Source of the DNA: Sporisorium sorghi
Lineage: Eukaryota; Basidiomycota; Ustilaginomycetes; Ustilaginales; Ustilaginaceae
DNA: 64,000 nucleotides
Assembly (NCBI GenBank): GCA_023212695.1
Contig: JALCCG010000016.1
Location: 62,001 to 126,000, forward strand
Reading direction: 5' to 3'
The number at the start of each line of letters is the position of its first letter. Positions within the stretch are counted from its first letter, which is position 1. The notes under the pieces are model-generated. The model was given only the letters and a program-made list of their open reading frames with translations. It ran no database searches and was not told the origin of the DNA. Shown piece by piece: positions 1-8,400 of the stretch. The position numbers and the translations under genes were made by a program.

Positions 1-60
1 CCTCTTTCTTTCCGGACTTTCCAATCGGTCTATGAGTGTCTTATCAAAGATTTCCTTCAT
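1..60 (-). CDS. Start of an unidentified protein, cut by the window edge
   Basis: The first 20 codons of a minus-strand gene are visible, beginning with ATG at 60-58 and the residues MKEIFDKTLIDRLESPERKR. An AAGGAGGG ribosome binding site at about 71-79 sits ten bases upstream, so the start is convincing. A candidate promoter lies further upstream, with TTTACA around 202-207 and TATGGT 17 bases on. The visible stretch is charged, has no signal peptide and is too short to assign a family. Confidence 0.7.
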   Translation of the reverse strand, partial: MKEIFDKTLIDRLESPERKR

Positions 61-140
61 CTTGTTGTTTCCCTCCTTGTATCATTGCATTTCATATGTA
101 AGCCATAAATACAAATTCTGTAGGGGACATAGAGTCCATC

Positions 141-183
141 CTTCCTGTAGCTACCATATCGTCTTCCTGAGGTTACCATACCG
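141..183. repeat. Imperfect 22-nt tandem direct repeat upstream of a gene start
   Basis: Two 21-base units at 141-161 and 163-183 differ at four positions. Both begin CTTCCTG and share TACCATA. The 22-base period equals two helical turns, and the repeat lies between the candidate promoter and the start codon at 60. It could be a regulator binding site or a leader element. Only the repetition is seen; the role is inferred. Confidence 0.4.
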
Positions 184-210
184 TTGTTCGTTGATGATGT
201 AAACCGGTTA

Positions 211-258
211 TGCCCAAAACGAAAAGGGCATCCCCATGATCATTATTGATCACGGGGA
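211..258 (-). terminator. Intrinsic terminator after glcF
   Basis: A 12-bp stem (231-242 with 247-258, one G-T wobble) closes a 4-base loop. On the minus strand it is followed by a T-rich stretch (TTTTCGTTTT). It lies 16 bases after the glcF stop and ends the glcD-glcF unit. Confidence 0.8.
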
Positions 259-273
259 CACCCATTCGTGCAA

Positions 274-1677
274 TTAATCGAGTTGATCCTCCATTCGTAC
301 CTGCTTTGCCAGGAAATCTGCGAGATGAACGGCCTCTACGCCATTTTGCAAACCGGCACGCTCGATACCCCACTTCATTTGCAGCAGGCAGCCCGGATTA
401 GAAGTCACAATGACCTTGGCCCCAGTAGCTTCCACATGCTCCATCTTATGGTCCAGCAGCGTTGTCGACATTTCCGTCTGGGTCAGGTTATATATGCCAG
501 CGGAACCGCAGCATACCTCTGCCCCCTGAAGCTCGCACAATTGCACGCCCGGAAGCTGCGACATCAGCTGGCGCGGCTCTCCCTGCACCCTCATCACGTT
601 GCGCAGGTGACAGGAATCCTGATAGGTGACGGCAACCGCCGCATCGTCCTTTCCGGCTTCCGCATGGATCGGCTCAAGCGGCCTGCCCAGGTTGTGCAGC
701 AGCTCGGAGATATCCTTCACCTGATCTGCAAAACGGACCGCCGCTTGCGAAAGAAGCTCATCCGGTTCCGCACGCATCAGATGATCGTATTCCTTCAGCA
801 AGGCACCGCATCCCCCCGCATTGCTTGCGATATAATCGACGTTCGCTTCCCCGAAAGCCCAAATATTTCGACCGGCCAGCTGCTTGGCATCACCCATCTC
901 ACCCGCATGGGCATGCAGTGCTCCGCAGCATACCTGCTCCTCCGGTATGACGATTTCGAACCCGGCCTGACGGAGCAGTCGCACGGTATTTACGTTCGTA
1001 GGTGCAAACATAACATCCATAATGCAGCCCCGGAACATGCCCACCCGGCCAACCGTATCTCCTGCCGCTGGAATAACCATAAGCCCTGAACCACTGTCAG
1101 TCGTTTCACGCCGGAAAGGAAAGCCCGCCTTGCTCCACAGCTCTTCCAGGCCATCGCCCGATACATCAGGCAGTGCCTGCTCAAGCTGCTGAAGATGGTC
1201 GGGAAACAGCTTCATGGCCCCTGAGTTTCGGGCAAACTTCTGCAGCCCTGATTTCTGATAGAAGGAAAGCGTCTTGCCAATCAGCTTCAGCCTTCTGCGA
1301 TGCGGGAACACCCCTTGCAGGAAGGTCTTGCGGACGATTCGCACAGGCATCGAATACGGCTTCTCCGCAGCAATGGCAGCCCGGGTCTGCTCGATCAATT
1401 GGCCGTACTTCACGTCCGAAGGACAAGCTGGCTCACAGGCTCTGCAGCCCAGACACAGATCCATCTGGCTACGGAAGCTTTCATCCGGCTCCATCAAGCC
1501 ATCAACAACGGCTTTCATAAGTGCAATCCGCCCACGGGGGGAGGCCGCCTCAAGTCCCGTCTCGATGAATGTTGGGCAAGCGGTCTGGCAAAATCCGCAG
1601 CGCATACAGTTTGTCAGCTGATCCTCATCCAGCGTCAGCTTCAGCGACTGGGCCAGCTTCTCATGGGTTGAATTCAT
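274..1677 (-). CDS. glcF: Glycolate oxidase iron-sulfur subunit (GlcF-like)
   Basis: This 467-residue protein has two ferredoxin-type 4Fe-4S motifs, with cysteines at 24, 27, 30, 34 and 75, 78, 81, 85. They are followed by two cysteine-rich CCG blocks near residues 250 and 389, the layout of GlcF and related heterodisulfide-reductase-like subunits. In the family it passes electrons from the flavoprotein GlcD, oxidising glycolate or a similar 2-hydroxy acid at the membrane. It starts 15 bases after the glcD stop, so the two are surely co-transcribed. Substrate is not provable from sequence; D-lactate is the main alternative. Its position beyond anmK suggests a link to oxidation of lactate or glycolate, since MurQ releases D-lactate from MurNAc-6-phosphate. 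Confidence 0.88.
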   Translation of the reverse strand: MNSTHEKLAQSLKLTLDEDQLTNCMRCGFCQTACPTFIETGLEAASPRGRIALMKAVVDGLMEPDESFRSQMDLCLGCRACEPACPSDVKYGQLIEQTRAAIAAEKPYSMPVRIVRKTFLQGVFPHRRRLKLIGKTLSFYQKSGLQKFARNSGAMKLFPDHLQQLEQALPDVSGDGLEELWSKAGFPFRRETTDSGSGLMVIPAAGDTVGRVGMFRGCIMDVMFAPTNVNTVRLLRQAGFEIVIPEEQVCCGALHAHAGEMGDAKQLAGRNIWAFGEANVDYIASNAGGCGALLKEYDHLMRAEPDELLSQAAVRFADQVKDISELLHNLGRPLEPIHAEAGKDDAAVAVTYQDSCHLRNVMRVQGEPRQLMSQLPGVQLCELQGAEVCCGSAGIYNLTQTEMSTTLLDHKMEHVEATGAKVIVTSNPGCLLQMKWGIERAGLQNGVEAVHLADFLAKQVRMEDQLD

Positions 1678-1692
1678 GCGCTCTCGCTCCCC

Positions 1693-3156
1693 TCACGGTG
1701 TTTGAATCTCCTCATCCTGCGTTGTCGTCCGTCCTACAGCTTCCGTTCGATCCTGATAAATGATCCGCTTTCTCGTTTCCGCGAACAGCTTGCCCGGGTT
1801 CATGATCTGATGCGGGTCGATCGCATCCTTGATGGATTTCATCATCTTGATGCCGGCTTCGCCCACCTTCCATTCCAAGTAAGGTGCCTTCACGATCCCA
1901 ACGCCATGCTCCCCGGTAATCGTGCCACCCATCGCAATGGCCACTTCAAAGATTTCGGCGAAGGCCTGTTCCACGCGGTGAATCTCTTCCGGATCCCGTG
2001 CATCCGTCATCGCGGTCGGATGCAGATTGCCATCCCCGGCATGACCGAATGTGCAGATCTGCACATCATATTTCTGAGCGATTCGCTGAACCTCAAGCAC
2101 CATATCCGCAATCTTCGAACGGGGAACCGTAGCATCCTCCAATATCGTTGTGGGCCGCAGACGGGATAGCGCTGCGAGCGCACTCCGTCTGGCTTCCATC
2201 ACCTTCGCCCCTTCCTCCGGAGTCTTGGCGATATTCAGCTGCACCGCACCCGATGCAAGACATATTTCCTCCAGCTGCTTCAAATCCCGCTCCACATCAT
2301 CGGCGTTGCCATCCTGTTCTATAGCCAGCATCGCTTTAGCGTGAACCGGCAGTCCGATTTTGGCAAAATCCTCGACCACCTGAAGTGTGGGCTGATCCAT
2401 AAATTCCAGCGTACACGGAAAAATATGATGGGCTATAATGTTCGAAACCGTTCGGGCAGCCGCATGGAGGTCATCATAAACGGCGACCATCGCTTTCCTG
2501 TAAGAAGGCTTCGGAATTAATTTAACCGTTGCTTCTGTGAGTATGGCTAACGTTCCGCCCGATCCTACCAATAGTCGGGTCAGATCATACCCTGCCGCAT
2601 CCTTCACCAGCTTGCCGCCTGTACGCAGGATGCTGCCATCCGGCAATACAGCCTCCAACCCCAGGACATAATCCTTGGTTGTGCCGTACTTCAAACCGCG
2701 CAGTCCGCCAGCCCCCAGGGCAATATTGCCGCCCATCGTACAGATGATCATACTGCTTGGATCCGGCGGGTAGAACAACCCGGTCCGTTCAACCGCCAGA
2801 TGAAACTGCTTTGTATTCAGACCGGTCTGGAAGGTCGCGGTCAGATTATCCGAATCGATCTCCAGCAGCTTGTTCATTCGAGTCATGACCACCACCAGCC
2901 CGCCCTGAAGCGGAATGGTGCCGCCGCACAGATTGCTGCCTGCACCTCGTGTAATGACGGGTATCCGATGCTTTGAACAAATTTTGACGATGTCGGATAC
3001 CTGCTGCGTGCTTTCGGGAAAAATCACCCCGTCCGGCATCGCTTGATATAGCGGGGTAGCATCATAACTGTAAGAAACCAGGCTTTCCGGATCGTCCTTG
3101 AACCACTCCCCGCCAACCACTTTGATCAACAACTCGCGAATAACCGATTCCAGCAC
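1693..3156 (-). CDS. glcD: FAD-linked 2-hydroxy-acid oxidase (GlcD-like)
   Basis: A 487-residue flavoprotein of the PCMH (vanillyl-alcohol oxidase) fold. It carries the FAD-binding stretch RGAGSNLCGGTIPLQGG near residue 75, a second glycine-rich block GGNIALGAGGLRG, and the C-terminal GHAGDGNLHP and GEHGVGIVK signatures of GlcD and D-lactate dehydrogenases. The start is GTG at 3156, with a GGGAGGGGG ribosome binding site seven bases upstream; no ATG fits the frame. It pairs with GlcF downstream. MurQ, in the same region, liberates D-lactate during MurNAc catabolism, so D-lactate oxidation is a sensible alternative to glycolate oxidation; this is an inference from context. Confidence 0.88.
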   Translation of the reverse strand: MLESVIRELLIKVVGGEWFKDDPESLVSYSYDATPLYQAMPDGVIFPESTQQVSDIVKICSKHRIPVITRGAGSNLCGGTIPLQGGLVVVMTRMNKLLEIDSDNLTATFQTGLNTKQFHLAVERTGLFYPPDPSSMIICTMGGNIALGAGGLRGLKYGTTKDYVLGLEAVLPDGSILRTGGKLVKDAAGYDLTRLLVGSGGTLAILTEATVKLIPKPSYRKAMVAVYDDLHAAARTVSNIIAHHIFPCTLEFMDQPTLQVVEDFAKIGLPVHAKAMLAIEQDGNADDVERDLKQLEEICLASGAVQLNIAKTPEEGAKVMEARRSALAALSRLRPTTILEDATVPRSKIADMVLEVQRIAQKYDVQICTFGHAGDGNLHPTAMTDARDPEEIHRVEQAFAEIFEVAIAMGGTITGEHGVGIVKAPYLEWKVGEAGIKMMKSIKDAIDPHQIMNPGKLFAETRKRIIYQDRTEAVGRTTTQDEEIQTP

Positions 3157-3220
3157 ATTTCATTCCCCCTCCCATTACGGGCTTTACTACGATAAATTCC
3201 CCTTGCTTCTCACGAAGTTA

Positions 3221-3258
3221 AATACGCTTTCCGTCCTGATGCTTGAATATCAATTATA
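3221..3258 (-). promoter_or_regulatory. Candidate promoter and weak cre-like site before glcD
   Basis: On the minus strand a TATAAT hexamer (3253-3258) has a poor -35 match 17 bases upstream. A cre-like 14-mer at 3221-3234 (GGAAAGCGTATTTA, 11 of 14 to the usual site) lies just downstream. The 165-base gap after anmK would allow independent transcription of glcDF. Confidence 0.35.
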
Positions 3259-3321
3259 GGAACGGCATCGAGCCCATCGTCCCTCTTCCTAAGCTAGAGA
3301 AATTCAGGCTTGCTTCTCCCA

Positions 3322-4512
3322 CTAGGGCAGCGCCAGCTTTCCCATCACGGTTGGGCGAAACGCTCCAGTAGCTGCAGGCAGATTGTTGGGAACGCCGAAC
3401 ATGAAATCATTGCCAAGCAGTGCAAAGATCACGGCTTCCTTGGCATCGTCATCAAACCCCAGCGTTCTGGAGGTCATCACCTTCTGCCCCGGCAATAACT
3501 CGCCTAACATGGAGAGCAATGTCTTGTTGCGGGCTCCTCCACCGGTCACAATCACTTCATCGATCCCGTGACGGGGAAAAACATAGTTCTCATAGCTGTC
3601 AGCAATGGAATGAGCTGTAAAAGCCGTTGCCGTTGCCATTGCGTCCTCGTCCGACAGCTTGCGCAGCTTGGCTTGTTCCAGGAACGAAACCGCATAACTG
3701 TGGCCGAACAACTCCCTCCCCGTTGATTTGGGCGGCGGGGTGCCGAAGTAAGAATGGGCCAGCATTTCGTCCAATAAAACGCGGTCCGGCTTGCCTTGGG
3801 CAGCCCAATTACCTCCGTCGTCATACAACAACCGCCCTCCGGACAGGATGTGGGCCACAGCGTCTATAACCATATTGCCGGGTCCGGTATCAAAGGCCAG
3901 CACATCCGAAGGATCCGCCCCTGCGGGCAGCGCCGTACAATTGCCGATCCCGCCGATGTTTTGCAGCAGCCTTCCACGCTCCGGGTGACGGAATAATATC
4001 CAATCCCCATACGGAGCAAACGGTGCGCCTTGGCCCCCGACCGCCATGTCCGCGGGACGAAAGTCCCCGACCACGAGCTTGCCGGTATGCTTGGCAATAG
4101 CAGAGATATCGCCGATCTGCAAAGTCGACGCGACAGCATACGGGTCGCCTTGTTCCGGTACCGGCTGATGCCAGATGGTCTGTCCGTGAGAGCTGACCAG
4201 ATCCACTTCATCGACATGCATGCCCGCATCGGCAACCGCTTCCAGAACAGCCGCTCCGAACTGATAACCGAGGAACGCATTCATATTGCATATTAGAGCA
4301 CTGTTCGAATTCGCTTCCACGCACAAATCACGCAGCCGCTGACGAAGCTCCGGCTCATATGCCTTACTGTAGTAATGCAAGAGCTCAACCGAGGCTGCAA
4401 GGCCGCTTCCCTTTATGCGGACAATCGCAGCATCGATGCCATCCAGCGAAGTGCCGGACATCAAGCCGACCACAACGGTCGGCCTTCCATCCTTCCATGG
4501 TGAGAACATCAT
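3322..4512 (-). CDS. anmK: Anhydro-N-acetylmuramic acid kinase
   Basis: A 396-residue cytoplasmic sugar kinase. The N-terminal GLMSGTSLDGIDAAIV is the AnmK signature, followed by SSHGQTIWHQP, the FDTGPGNMVID block and the C-terminal VTGGGARN nucleotide-binding motif. The enzyme hydrates and phosphorylates 1,6-anhydro-MurNAc to MurNAc-6-phosphate, which MurQ (plus strand, 12.97 kb) then converts to GlcNAc-6-phosphate and D-lactate. It starts 3 bases after the NamZ stop, so the two are translationally close. Full length for the family. Confidence 0.95.
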   Translation of the reverse strand: MMFSPWKDGRPTVVVGLMSGTSLDGIDAAIVRIKGSGLAASVELLHYYSKAYEPELRQRLRDLCVEANSNSALICNMNAFLGYQFGAAVLEAVADAGMHVDEVDLVSSHGQTIWHQPVPEQGDPYAVASTLQIGDISAIAKHTGKLVVGDFRPADMAVGGQGAPFAPYGDWILFRHPERGRLLQNIGGIGNCTALPAGADPSDVLAFDTGPGNMVIDAVAHILSGGRLLYDDGGNWAAQGKPDRVLLDEMLAHSYFGTPPPKSTGRELFGHSYAVSFLEQAKLRKLSDEDAMATATAFTAHSIADSYENYVFPRHGIDEVIVTGGGARNKTLLSMLGELLPGQKVMTSRTLGFDDDAKEAVIFALLGNDFMFGVPNNLPAATGAFRPTVMGKLALP

Positions 4513-4515
4513 CGC

Positions 4516-5694
4516 CTACGCCTCCCCATACAGCAGGTAAGGAGCCCTCATCGTTCTCCACTGTTCCGATTCCCGGGCCCACTGCGCAGCAATACGCTGA
4601 AGTCCGGCTTCTTCATGGATGTGCCTTCGGACATCCTCGCTTCCTGTGAGCAAATCAATAAAATATCGATTGCGTCCTGCCGGCGGAGTAAGCCACTGGA
4701 ACTCCTCCGGGTACATCCGGCTGACCAGATGCAGAAGCGTAAGCCCAGTACGTACAGCTTCCACTTCAGATGGCTTCGTCATGAACAGCATCACGCCTCC
4801 ACATCCTTCACCCTGATGCTTCGAGAAGGTTGGTGTCATGAACATGGGATGGGCATGGATGCCTGGAAGTCGATAGGCGTTAAACGCCTTGGCCAGCTCC
4901 TCGCCGTCGATCCACGGAGCACCGATCCATTCAAATGGCCGGGTCGTCCCTCTGCCTTCCGAAAGATTGGTCCCTTCGAAGAAGCAGGTTCCGCTGTAGA
5001 GGCGAACCGTATCCATCGTGGGAATGTTCGGGGAAGGCAGCACCCACGGAAGCCCCGTCTCGGTGTAGTCCATCCTGCGGGTCCAACCTTCCAGCCCAAT
5101 GACATCCAGATCACAGCCGGTTCCCCGCATCTCGTTAGCCATACGCGCAAATTCACCGATGGTCATCCCGGTGCAAATCGGTATCTGCCATCCGCCCACC
5201 ATCGATTCGTATCCCGGCTGCAGCAAGCCGCCTTCACAGCGTTCCCCGCCGAGCGGATTCGGCCGGTCCAGAACGAGCAGGCTCTTGCCATGTTCGGCGC
5301 ATGCCTCCATGACATACAGCAGGGTGGTCATATAGGTGTAGAAACGCACACCGAGGTCTTGAATATCGAAGATGACGGTATCGACATTCTTCAGCATATC
5401 GGCATCCGGCTTACGCCGGGAGCCGTACAGGCTGTACACAGGAACACCGTATACCGGATCTACTTCATCCTCCACGTGTTTGCCTGCCTGAAGCTGACCG
5501 CGCAGCCCATGCTCACAAGCAAACAAAGCCGTCAATTCCGAATTCGGCAAGCCTGCAATCACCTCAATAGATGAACGAAAATCCGACGTGAGCCCCGTCG
5601 GATTCGTGATGACGCCAAGGCGACAGCCTGTGATTTTCTCATGCGATAATCCCGGCAGGACATCAATTCCGCTCCGCATGTTACCCCTCATCAT
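4516..5694 (-). CDS. namZ: NamZ-type exo-beta-N-acetylmuramidase (DUF1343), apparently cytoplasmic
   Basis: A 392-residue protein of the DUF1343 family, whose characterised member in Bacillus subtilis (YbbC/NamZ) removes terminal MurNAc from peptidoglycan fragments. Visible family blocks are GVITNPTGLT, ACEHGLRG, FDIQDLGVRFYTY, LDRPNPLGG and SEGRGTTRPFEWIGAPW. It begins MMRGNMRSGIDVLPG and has no signal peptide or lipobox, unlike secreted homologues, so I infer it acts on disaccharides after import. Its ATG overlaps the stop of the preceding membrane-protein gene by 4 bases, and it is followed 3 bases later by anmK. Together these suggest internal cleavage of MurNAc-GlcNAc brought in by the ABC transporter encoded upstream. 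Confidence 0.9.
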   Translation of the reverse strand: MMRGNMRSGIDVLPGLSHEKITGCRLGVITNPTGLTSDFRSSIEVIAGLPNSELTALFACEHGLRGQLQAGKHVEDEVDPVYGVPVYSLYGSRRKPDADMLKNVDTVIFDIQDLGVRFYTYMTTLLYVMEACAEHGKSLLVLDRPNPLGGERCEGGLLQPGYESMVGGWQIPICTGMTIGEFARMANEMRGTGCDLDVIGLEGWTRRMDYTETGLPWVLPSPNIPTMDTVRLYSGTCFFEGTNLSEGRGTTRPFEWIGAPWIDGEELAKAFNAYRLPGIHAHPMFMTPTFSKHQGEGCGGVMLFMTKPSEVEAVRTGLTLLHLVSRMYPEEFQWLTPPAGRNRYFIDLLTGSEDVRRHIHEEAGLQRIAAQWARESEQWRTMRAPYLLYGEA

Positions 5695-6386
5695 ACGCTT
5701 ACACCTCTCGCTTCCGAGGCTGCAATACCGTCTTCTGCCGGCTTGGCCTCTTCCGGATTCAGTACATTATACGTAACCTTATGCTGGTATATCGCCCACA
5801 TGCCGTTAAAGAGGAATCCAAAACCAACCACGGTAAGGACCAGTGGAATCGCAACGCAGAAGGCTTGAAAGCTTGCTCCAAGCGTATAGGCCGGAAACTT
5901 CAGGAACAACTTGACGCTGTAGGCCATCGCTTTAAAGATGCCCATCCCTTCCTGAATGACAAGCTGAAAGGTGTAGAATTGGGAGATGAGCGCCATGATG
6001 ACAAAATAGGTCTGGAATACACCGATCGCGAGATAGCCGATTCCCTCTTTGCCTCCGTAATACCACCAGGTGGACCACAGAATCAGTGCCATCACTACGA
6101 AGAAGAAGCCCATAACCACAGCAGGCCCGAGGCCTTTAAGCGCACCTTGGAACACGTCCTTGAGCCTGGACTTGCCCCGTTCCGTCTTGCGATGGTAAGC
6201 ATAACAAACCCCGTAGAACAACGGCATATACAGCACCGGCAGCAGCAGTAGCGCCGCCATCAGCGGCACAAACATCACGACAACCACGAGGATCAGCGAG
6301 GTTATCATGCTGTATAAGGCCACCGCCGTAATTTCGCGGTAAACCTCAACCCCTGTCTTTTTCAACACATCATTCAGCTTGCGCAT
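5691..6386 (-). CDS. Polytopic membrane protein of the salvage operon, YesL-like in size
   Basis: About 231 residues with roughly five to six hydrophobic segments and a basic loop (YHRKTERGKSR), so an integral membrane protein. I choose the ATG at 6386 because a GAGGAGAGGAA ribosome binding site precedes it. The open frame extends to 6419, which would overlap the ATPase gene. Small membrane proteins of the DUF624/YesL kind often sit in sugar ABC transporter operons, and this one has that size and setting, but I see no signature motif. Its stop overlaps namZ by 4 bases. Function unknown. Confidence 0.75.
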   Translation of the reverse strand: MRKLNDVLKKTGVEVYREITAVALYSMITSLILVVVVMFVPLMAALLLLPVLYMPLFYGVCYAYHRKTERGKSRLKDVFQGALKGLGPAVVMGFFFVVMALILWSTWWYYGGKEGIGYLAIGVFQTYFVIMALISQFYTFQLVIQEGMGIFKAMAYSVKLFLKFPAYTLGASFQAFCVAIPLVLTVVGFGFLFNGMWAIYQHKVTYNVLNPEEAKPAEDGIAASEARGVSV

Positions 6387-6412
6387 AGATTTCCTCTCCT
6401 CTTCGTCGTTGT

Positions 6413-7519
6413 TTACCAATCAATACGCTGTTCCGTCTCAGGATCGAAGAAATGCACTTTATCAAAATTGAAAATGAATGTTTTCTCCATGCCCGGATAA
6501 CCTGTCGTTTCGGGATGAACCTTCGCGGTAACGGTCCGGTTGCCAACTCGGAAATACACCAGATTCTCCGAGCCCAGATGTTCAACGACCTGTACCTTGG
6601 TTGAATACGTATAGTCCAGATTCGAGATGACCGGTATATCCTCACCCGTAATATGCTCGGGACGCATGCCCAGAATGAGATGCTCATTCTCGTATTTGCT
6701 CAGCGCAGCCGCCATGGAATCGGGAATGACAAATTCGCCGCCCTCCATCCGAAGCACGTTTCCTTCCTTATGCACATCGATAAAGTTCATCGGCGGAGAT
6801 CCGATAAAACCGGCAACAAACATGTTTTGCGGATTCGCATACAGCTCCGTCGGTGATGCAATCTGCTGAATAATCCCGTTGTTCATCACGACAATCCGCT
6901 CGCCGAGTGTCATCGCTTCAACCTGATCATGCGTTACATATACAATGGTTGCCTCAAGACGTTTATGCAGCTCGGACAGCTCCACGCGCATCTGCACGCG
7001 AAGCTTCGCATCCAGGTTCGAGAGCGGCTCATCAAACAGGAACACCTGCGGATCGCGTACAATCGCCCGGCCCACCGCAACGCGCTGACGCTGTCCGCCG
7101 GACAGCTCGCGCGGCTTCCGATCAATCATCGACTCCAGGCCGAGAATGGAGGCGGCCTGTGATACCTTTTGCTCAATATATTCTTTAGGTTTCTTCAGAT
7201 TCTTCAAACCGAAGGAGAGATTCTCGCGAATTGTCATATGGGGATACAGGGCGTAATCCTGGAACACCATGGCGATATCCCTGTCTTTCGGATGGAGATT
7301 GTTTACCACCCGGTCGCCGATGAGGATATCACCGGATGTTTGACGCTCAAGCCCGGCAATCATGCGCAGCGAAGTGGTTTTGCCGCAGCCGGAAGGACCG
7401 ACAAATACCACAAACTCTTTATCATGAATTACAAAGTCCGACCCCGCTACAGCGGTAAAGGTCCCTTTGTTGTCGTCTACAAATTCTTTTCGTATATTAC
7501 GGAATTCTACGCGTGCCAT
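6413..7519 (-). CDS. Sugar ABC transporter ATPase (MsmX/UgpC family)
   Basis: A 368-residue ATPase with Walker A GPSGCGKTT, the Q-loop region VFQDYALYPHM, ABC signature LSGGQRQR, Walker B VFLFDEPLSNLD and a switch histidine in VTHDQVEA. A C-terminal TOBE-type domain follows (residues about 240-368, with LGMRPEHI), as in MalK, UgpC and MsmX. It powers import of an oligosaccharide through the two permeases encoded immediately upstream. It begins 14 bases after the permease stop. MsmX-type ATPases can serve several importers, so it may not be dedicated. Confidence 0.93.
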   Translation of the reverse strand: MARVEFRNIRKEFVDDNKGTFTAVAGSDFVIHDKEFVVFVGPSGCGKTTSLRMIAGLERQTSGDILIGDRVVNNLHPKDRDIAMVFQDYALYPHMTIRENLSFGLKNLKKPKEYIEQKVSQAASILGLESMIDRKPRELSGGQRQRVAVGRAIVRDPQVFLFDEPLSNLDAKLRVQMRVELSELHKRLEATIVYVTHDQVEAMTLGERIVVMNNGIIQQIASPTELYANPQNMFVAGFIGSPPMNFIDVHKEGNVLRMEGGEFVIPDSMAAALSKYENEHLILGMRPEHITGEDIPVISNLDYTYSTKVQVVEHLGSENLVYFRVGNRTVTAKVHPETTGYPGMEKTFIFNFDKVHFFDPETEQRIDW

Positions 7520-7533
7520 AACTTTGCCTCCTT

Positions 7534-8367
7534 CTAGCCTTTAACGGCTCCAATGGTGATGCCTTGCAGGAAATAGCGCTGAAGCGAGAAGAACAGGATC
7601 ATCATCGGCAGTGCCGCGACGGTGGCTCCAGCCATAAGTGCGCCGAAATCGGTTGTGTCCGCATAGACGAAGGAAGCAAGACCTACCTGAATGGTCCTCA
7701 TTTCCGCCGAATTGGTCACGAGGAAGGGCCAGAAGAAATCGTTCCATGATGCAACGAACGTGAAGATAGCGAGTACGGCGAGACCCGGTTTAGCCATAGG
7801 AAGAATGACTTTCCAAAAGATACCGAACTCTCCGCAAGCATCGATCCGCGCTGCATGAATCAAGGAGGTGGGCAGCGACGACATGTACTGCTTCATCAAG
7901 AAAATGTTGCCCACACTTACGATTCCGGGGAGCAGAATGGCCGTATATGTATTCCCGAGATCAAATACGTCAATCATCAAAATATAGAGCGGAATCAGCG
8001 TAACTTGTGCCGGAATCATCATGGTGCTGAGCAAAACCCAGAATACCGCTTTGTTCCCCGGGAACTTCAGCTTCGCAAAGGCATACCCTGCGAGCGATGC
8101 GAGAAACACGTTGGTCACCGTCAGGATGGTGGAGATTAATAAGGAGTTAAAGAGCCACCTCATTACGTTGGTTTTGCCGAAAAAACGCTCATATGGGGCT
8201 ACGGACAGCACGTCCGGGATCATTTTGGGAATAAACGAAGCGGCCGACTTGGTGTCCTGTACAGAGCCAATCAACATCCAGTACATCGGAATGATCGTCA
8301 GAACGCTCCATACCACCAGGATGACCGAAGCCACAATCAGCATGATCACTTTTGATCTTGATTTCAT
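7534..8367 (-). CDS. Carbohydrate ABC transporter permease (second subunit)
   Basis: A 277-residue inner-membrane permease of the MalG/AraQ type with six predicted membrane spans. The EAA-loop region around DACGEFGIFWKVILPMAKPGL contacts the ATPase. It is encoded between the first permease and the ATPase with short gaps (33 and 14 bases). The charged N-terminus MKSRSK followed by a hydrophobic segment is typical. Substrate is inferred from the neighbours: a MurNAc-containing sugar or disaccharide. Confidence 0.93.
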   Translation of the reverse strand: MKSRSKVIMLIVASVILVVWSVLTIIPMYWMLIGSVQDTKSAASFIPKMIPDVLSVAPYERFFGKTNVMRWLFNSLLISTILTVTNVFLASLAGYAFAKLKFPGNKAVFWVLLSTMMIPAQVTLIPLYILMIDVFDLGNTYTAILLPGIVSVGNIFLMKQYMSSLPTSLIHAARIDACGEFGIFWKVILPMAKPGLAVLAIFTFVASWNDFFWPFLVTNSAEMRTIQVGLASFVYADTTDFGALMAGATVAALPMMILFFSLQRYFLQGITIGAVKG

Positions 8368-8400
8368 GGGTGCACCCCCTTTTAGCTTCAGTGATATACG

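Noticed and set aside
4615..5574. 319-codon plus-strand open frame opposite namZ
   Set aside because: No start signal, no recognisable motif; namZ on the minus strand is well supported.
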